64,000 nucleotides of DNA from Sclerodactyla briareus (Eukaryota > Echinodermata > Holothuroidea > Dendrochirotida > Sclerodactylidae), in contig JAODTK010001776.1 of the NCBI GenBank assembly GCA_026419785.1, positions 346,114 through 410,113 of the forward strand. The letters run 5' to 3'. Under the pieces are notes generated by a model, which saw nothing but the letters and a program-made list of their open reading frames with translations, made no database searches and was not told the origin of the DNA. Every line of letters starts with the position of its first letter. Position 1 is the first letter of the stretch. Of the stretch, positions 58,380-64,000 are shown in pieces. Both the position numbers and the translations under genes were made by a program.

Positions 58380-60620
58380 CTGGGGGGGGGGGCGGACAAG
58401 ATGAATATAGCGATTAAGCGGAGCGCCACGACAGGTTGGCGCGTAGCGTACAAGGAAATGTTTCGTTTGACAGACCCGCTGGAGGAGGCAGGTGTCGGCT
58501 GGCGAAGTCTCCTGCCCCTCTAAATTGTATGTATATGTTTATGTTTTTCTCACGGTCGCAAGGCACAATGGGAAATAATTTATTTCACTTGAGCATGCGT
58601 ATTAGGAATAGAAAATGTTTCTTTTGACAGCCCCGCAAATGATTGGAGATATGCACTGTCCCCTTCCTTATGATACATGTAGCAGCATTCCTTAATATGA
58701 TAATATTTTTTTATTTTAGGAAAGGTTCTCCAAAAAAATCGCCTTAGGGATCATTTTCAAGTTTTTGCGTTGGGTGCTGTGACATTCTAAATACAATGCA
58801 AGTGAGGTTACGGTCATGAAAGGACGGATGGAAATGAGCAATGGCAAAACCATCACTCGGTTCGCGCGACGATTTTGCAGGATCCAATTTGACCAACGAC
58901 ATTGCACTGACCCCTCTCTGACCTATCACTTAGATAGGCCTGAGTTTTTTCACTCGAGAATTACGACGTACGGCCCTATTTTTTACCTTCTTTGCGGACC
59001 ACAGACGCATGGGGGGGACACTTATATACACTTGGCGCCAGCAGGTGGCCAATGAGTGAGTAAACACAGAGTAAAACCGCAACTCGCGCGAAGCGCTCGC
59101 GAAAATTTACACTTTTGGATATTCCATCGAAACGTCAGGCAATCTTCGGATATGAACTTATCTTCACGTAATTTTTAATCATGTCTTTTATTTAACGAAT
59201 TTTGTGGCGTTCCCTGACCGAATCTTCGATGCTGTTTTAAGTAGTTTCCACACGCACTGTGCACCGTGCACCGTACACGCACCCAACTTCAAAAACAAGT
59301 GGTCGCACCCATAAATTGATTGCTGAAGGCTCTGAATGCTGAATTTTAAATTTGCCAATAGACCATATATGACAAAAACAAATCACAGGTCTCGCCAATG
59401 GTAGACTTACCTCCGACCACCTTTTCTCAAAAAACCCAAACGTTTACACTCTTGGGCATCCCATCAAAAATTTAGGCATATTTGACTTAGCCTTTCATTC
59501 ACTTGAACTTTGAATCATGTAAATCCTAAAATTGACAATAAATATTGAGTTTGTGATTTCAAGAACAACTCATGGAAGAACTGATGTATTCTCATTCATT
59601 ATCATTCGCGCCACTATCAGTTGACGCGTAGCCGTTACTACCGTACAAGAAATTGTTCGTCTTACAGACCCCCCTCCGCCCCCCCCCCCCCCTCACCCAG
59701 AACTACTATAGCGGCTTCCTCGGTCCCTATGGGCAGTAAGCACATCACTGATAAAATTAACAATAATTGGCAAAAACTGACCAAAGTTTATTCCTTACAA
59801 TTCTCCATCATTCTTACCATACCCTTCTCTTTGAGTCTGCCGCTGCCAATCGAGGACCCTTCCAACTGCACCTCTTGAAAATTTGCCTCGAAACCACTTC
59901 GTCAATTATTGTGTTCAGCCCTTCCGAAGCTGGATTTTCTTATTTTTTGTCCTACACAAAAAAATATGCAGCCCGACTGATTAAAATAATCGTCTCGTCC
60001 AAATTACCAAAATGTGGGAGTGGTCATAGTGAGAGATCAGTTTGAATTGGTCAACTGCTCGGCAAGCCTCGATGTCACGTGCGGTAACTGCTGTTACGGT
60101 CCACCATTGAATCTTTGAATATTTTGGAGCGAGATTGTGTTCCGGGGGGATCAGTGTTGTGATTGGCTTCATCCAATTTTGGACCGTAAGATTTGCATTT
60201 TGTACAAGACGATGATACAAACACCCGGGAGTACGTGTGATGGCGCACTGCCGAAATTCCGCGGGTGGTGTACATGAGCAGTGGTAAGAGGGAATACCAA
60301 GTATCATTCTTAACCACAAGACTATAAACAGACGGCCCCCCCGATTGGTGTGAAATATGGGGGGGGGGCGGGGGATGTGTTAGTACGATCTAAGTCGATC
60401 GCCACCATAGTTGGAGTGTAGCATTGAAGAACGGTGTTGTTTTTACAGACCCCCCAGATCGCAGGAAACGGCGCTTCTCGGGCCTTATGGCAGTTAGCAA
60501 CACCACGGAAGTTGACAATAAATTTCAAAAAACTGATCAATGTTTATTCCTTACAATTCTCGCTGCCCATAGAGGACCTTCCAGTTGGGTTCGAGGTTGC
60601 CCCGCACTTGGAATTTTGCT
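58380..60620 (+). repeat. Three diverged copies of a GCGCCAC..GGTTGGCGCGTAGC / TTACAGACCCC repeat
   Basis: GCGGAGCGCCACGACAGGTT and GGCGCGTAGCGTACAAGG lie near 58418. TGACGCGTAGCCGTTACTAC, CGTACAAGAAATTGTTCGTC and TTACAGACCCC lie near 59618. TTTTTACAGACCCC lies near 60440. The last two are followed by matching blocks (GACAATAAATT..AAAAACTGA and TTTATTCCTTACAATTCTC) at 59755-59880 and 60508-60600. A fourth relative lies near 63575-63615. G and C runs punctuate them. Confidence 0.65.
59075..59530 (-). repeat. Inverted copy of the 11.06-11.66 kb repeat
   Basis: Read on minus it gives AAATTCAAGTGAATGAAAGG, TTTTTGATGGGATGCCCAAG, TTTGGGTTTTTTGAGAAAAG, GACCTGTGATTTGTTTTTGT, GGTGCGACCACTTGTTTTTG, ACGGTGCACGGTGCACAG and then AAATTTTCGCGAGCGCTTCG, the same order as the copy at 11.06-11.66 kb. 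The two copies are about 48 kb apart in opposite orientation. Confidence 0.75.
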
Positions 60621-61049
60621 TTGCACATCACGTCGTGGAAAATGTGTGGCATTTGTCGAGCCTTGTGATTAAAAAAGATCGAGCCAGTCGCAAAAAATTG
60701 GTCATTTTCAGATTTTGTTTTCCGTTCATTTTTTTTCTTTCCAATTCCACATGTCTCGAATTGTTTTGCCCCCCTTCCGCGCCTTATGTATGACCACGTC
60801 AATCAATCAACCTTTCATATGATGTGCACGACCCCTGCCCCGTTGTTCTTCGTTGCATAATGCTCCATCAACTAGAACCTGTGCACGTGGGTAAACCGCC
60901 GACGTATATCCCCGCAAGAATGGGGCCCTTTGTTGGACCCGTTTAGAGAAAGCATATTAAACTAGACAGTTGTAGGCTAAACCTCCTACGTGTATATCCC
61001 CCGTTTCAGCAAAATCATGAAGAAGAATTACTAACACCCCATAAAGACC

Positions 61050-61480
61050 TCCATTTTGGTCAGAAACCAATTCAAGATAAACTTCATCCACCAAGTTTTG
61101 TTGTAATCCATGTAGTTACAAGAAGTCACATAAATGTATGCAAATTTGACCCCGATGGCCTTGAAATGACCGTAACTTTGGTCAGAAACAAATATAGTCC
61201 ACATCCCCAGTTTCGTTCACATCCGACAAGTTTGGAAATTTGCATTAAATTATGCAAATTTGACCACCAGGCCCTTTTGTGTTGAAATAATGACCTTTAA
61301 CTTTGTCAGAAACAAATATAGTCCACATCCACCAAGTTTAGTTTCAAATCGACCCAAAGTTTGGAATTTGCATGAAATTATGCAAATGTGACCTCAGATG
61401 ACCTGACATGACCCCACATTTTCGGGGGGGATCAAAACTATAGTCCCTACCCCCCAAGGTTCGTTCAAATCCGACCAAAT
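61050..61480 (+). repeat. Tandem array, ~125 bp unit, three to four copies
   Basis: GGTCAGAAAC(C/A)AAT starts units near 61053, 61181 and 61304. Each has (A/T)CATCC(A)CC(A)AGTTT, a CATCCGACAAGTTTGGAAAT-like block and TATGCAAATTTGACC. A last block has GTGACCTCAGATGACCTGAC. Its phrase order resembles one half of the 34-35 kb units, so the families may be related. Confidence 0.75.
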
Positions 61481-61529
61481 TAGAAAAAATTCGACGTTAT
61501 ATTATGCGAATTAGCGGCCCCAAGCATTG

Positions 61530-62180
61530 CAGTGATGCCCACTGGGCGCAGTGTACCAAGTTTCAGATCAATCGGATAAAACGGTAAAGAGTTATTGCGG
61601 TGACGCCTAAAGTTTTCACGGTGGCGGGGGAAGCCTGGGACGACAGCGGCTACACACCCCAAACCAAATATCCCCGGACAACTTTCCAGTGTCGCGGGGA
61701 TATAATTATATCCATTCGATCTCCGTGACTTTGAAATGCTTACCTGTTTTTTTAGTACGAACTGTCGTTCCACATTCTCCAAGTTAGACAAATTGCTACA
61801 TCAGCAATTCGACTTCCCGTGACCATAAAATATCTTCATGTTGTTTGGGATTAACCCAGTCCACATCCACCTAAGTTTCGTTTGAATCCGACGCAGTTAG
61901 GAAACTTGAACAATTTTACTGTATCCCCGTCATGTTTTTGGGACCAACTTTTGTCGCCCCCACCGAGTTCCGTGTAAATCGGCTACTGTATTTTCGTGTA
62001 AAATCCGCAAAAATAGAGGGCAGCAGACATTCAGGAAAGCCCACTTTCGAGCTCATCTAGATTTCACAGGACGGACATGGGGGTACCAATTTCGTGTCAA
62101 TCGTATGACGTCTTGGAGAGTTATTGCGCTAACGGCTAGGGTTTCCGGCGCCGGCGGCTCCACCCCAAAACCATAAATGG
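61530..62180 (+). repeat. Two further copies of the GAGTTATTGCG...GGCGGCGG repeat
   Basis: Copy one (61540-61715): GTGTACCAAGTTTCAGATCA, ATCGGATAAAACGG, GAGTTATTGCG, TCGCGGGGATATAATTATAT. Copy two (61840-62175): CATGTTGTTTGGGATTAAC, CCGTGTAAATCGGCTAC, AGAGGGCAGCAGACATTCAG, GAGAGTTATTGCGCTAACG, TTTCCGGCGCCGGCGG. They share order with 56880-57345 and are non-coding. Confidence 0.75.
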
Positions 62181-62184
62181 ACTA

Positions 62185-63265
62185 AACGCTAGCCAATGGT
62201 TGTTGTGCAGTCTTAGGAAAATACCAGTTGGATTCAAGCATTGGGGGGGGGGCAGCATTAATCATGTTCCAAATCAAATTCTCCCTGTAGCCTTTCCATA
62301 GGTCACGTACTTGTAGATGACAGTGTTAGAAAACATTTGCTGACGAAGTTATGTGCATGGCCTCATATCACACATGTAACGAATAGATAGAAACAGCGCG
62401 CGTAGCGCGATTTTGTTTTAGCATTTGGCTCCTACCATAAATTCAGAAAGGACACACTGCAGTAGGGCCGATTAAATTTAAAGCTGGATAAAACTGAATC
62501 GTCCAATCCCACACGAATTTCATACGACTTTCCGTAACGGAGTGTATAGTCTTTGAAGTGTGTTATTGGAAGCATGTGTATTGCATGTGCAAGATCGAAA
62601 GGCATCCCATCATGCAATAATGAATTATGTCATAATTGCACAACCCTGCAAACTTCTCTGTTTTCTATTTGAAATTCCAAACATTAATTCCACTTTCGAA
62701 AACATTTATTCTATGGAGACGATTTGCTATAGTGGGTTGGTAGTGTTGATGGTTATTTTGATGAAAGACAACATAATCTCTGCTAAATGTTGACTTATTC
62801 AACAAAATAAGATACATAACATAATTTTTCCCGTGTTGTCCATGTGTGCCGTCATGCGTTATTAGTCCTTGGGATTCTCCCTCAATTTCTTTGCTAGAGG
62901 TCCCAAACTTTGAAGGCCAATAACTCCATATAGGAACATCGTATGAATGGGGTTTGGACCCTATAGATACAGTTTTTCCCCTTCTCCCGTATCACCTCTG
63001 TTTGTCTCCAAGCCTGCAGTTGTCCTTTAAGCAATCTGATTAGAAATGTGATAGGCCTTTGTGTTATGAATGTATTGTATACCTTGTTGCTTACCTCCTT
63101 TTTACATTATTTTGGGAGATGCTTGCCTGGATTCCTTGTGGGGAGATCACATATGCCATCCCCCAATTCAAATGTGGGGGGATGTCTCCCCCCCCCCCCC
63201 CCCGCGATCCACGCCTATGTCAGTGATCAACCTCCGCCACGTATCATTGTGCAAGGTTTATTGCT
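62185..63265. other. No gene recognised
   Basis: AT-rich unique sequence with a G run at 62244-62252, a GCGCGCGTAGCGCGATTTTG palindrome at 62396-62415 and a C run at 63188-63204 that forms another repeat end (CCCCGCGATCCACGCCTATG). No exon could be supported. Confidence 0.45.
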
Positions 63266-63274
63266 TTTTCAAAA

Positions 63275-63540
63275 CTGTTACTGGTGATGTCCCGACATTC
63301 CGATTGATTTTCTGAAAAAGGTAGTCACGGGACTCCCCAACTGGCTTAATTCTCTCAGACGATTCTTCGCTGGAGCTTCTTCTTGGAGTCTTGCAACGTG
63401 ACCGAAAAATCTCAATCTCCTGTGAGCTACTACGGATGACCGAGGGATTTGGTTGGTCACATTATAAAGTTCATCGTTTGGTAATCCAATTATTGGTCCA
63501 TCTGATGTCTGTGTTCGTCGTGCATGGTTTTTTTTTTTGA
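63275..63540 (-). pseudogene. LINE reverse transcriptase C-terminal tail
   Basis: The minus frame contains LPNDELYNVTNQIP, then RRLRFFGHVARLQEEAPAKN, then LRELSQLGSPVTTFF. The pattern NDELY..TNQ.P...V..RRLRFFGHVARL...PA, with the following region reduced here to SPVTTFF, is the well-known tail of LINE endonuclease/reverse-transcriptase proteins. Nothing upstream on minus (63770-63540) matches the reverse-transcriptase core, so only the end of the protein is present. It is unrelated in sequence to the LINE tail at 32.94 kb. It is a dead fragment unless the rest lies outside this window. Confidence 0.75.
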
Positions 63541-64000
63541 GGGGGGCCATCGCCCACAGCAGGTGATGACTATCTAACGGAGCGCCACTACGGGTTGGTG
63601 CGCCACTACATACAAATGTTCGTGATATAGCCGAAAAAGACCTTCCCCCAACTTCCAGCCTTATCATGGAGTAAAACCACATCCCCAAATTTGTTACAAC
63701 ACTTTCCACTTTTATTCCGTGCAATATTCTCGAAACTTTCAGTTGATAGGTCTTCTGGCTACAATTCACTTCTTTAACACCTCAAATAGTCATTGTAGGC
63801 TCCTGGCATACAATTCACTTCTTTTGCACCTCTTTAGTTTATGCCTCACAGATTGCACGGAGTCCCCAATGATAATCATTTTCAGATCAAGGAAAGTTAG
63901 AGTAGCATGCCCCCCGTTCAGATGGGCCAGAAAAATATGTGGAATAAATTAGTGTGCCAGGTCGTGATCTATCTAAGCTGTGCGACACCATTGAATGCCG

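Overview
The window is nuclear DNA from an animal. It has spliceosomal introns with GT/AG borders, a conserved animal cell-cycle gene spread over about 18 kb, a rhodopsin-type receptor fragment, LINE remnants, tRNA-derived SINE-like sequence, terminal-inverted-repeat DNA transposons, and many mini- and microsatellites. Nothing bacterial is visible: no operons, no dense coding, no rRNA. Repeats with TGACCT-rich blocks and GCGC(T)TCGCGCGC words fit a marine invertebrate, and I lean towards an echinoderm-like deuterostome. That lean rests on general familiarity, not on a search.

The one gene I can name with good confidence is DSCC1 (DCC1), a subunit of the CTF18-RFC clamp loader used in S phase for sister-chromatid cohesion. 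It lies on the minus strand. Exons were recognised at 44.72-44.56, 44.17-43.99, 43.10-42.87, 41.88-41.72, 35.97-35.90 and 26.82-26.70 kb, the last carrying the stop codon. Splice borders, exon order and protein order agree. The start-codon exon and one or two middle exons were not placed. Almost every exon needs one or two single-base frame changes, while the splice sites and the protein pattern are intact. This looks more like base-level error in a draft assembly than gene decay, so other broken frames in the window should be read with that in mind.

A second likely coding region is a class A G-protein-coupled receptor on the minus strand at 17.9-17.0 kb (N-terminus to TM5). It has several frame changes and TM6/TM7 were not found.

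Layout: 0-9 kb, little recognisable apart from G/C-run repeats and a ~200 bp tandem array (6.3-7.3 kb). 9-16 kb, dispersed repeats, a 143 bp tandem array and a ~424 bp MITE with near-perfect inverted ends. 16.4-16.9 kb, TA arrays around a retroelement-end-like block. 17-18 kb, the receptor. 18-26 kb, repeats, microsatellites and two tRNA-like blocks. 26.7-44.7 kb, DSCC1, whose introns hold minisatellite-bearing elements (28.3-29.9 and 34.0-35.2 kb), a LINE reverse-transcriptase tail and an inverted-repeat element. 45.1-45.65 kb, a tRNA-Ala-like SINE. 45.9-48.7 kb, a hAT-like transposon with a perfect 8 bp target duplication and another element nested inside. 48.8-63 kb, mostly repeats. 63.3-63.5 kb, a second LINE tail.

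I found no convincing new multi-gene system. The most novel-looking thing is a repeat family whose copies share matched inverted ends but carry different tandem arrays (165-172 bp or ~317 bp units) rich in TGACCT nuclear-receptor half-sites.
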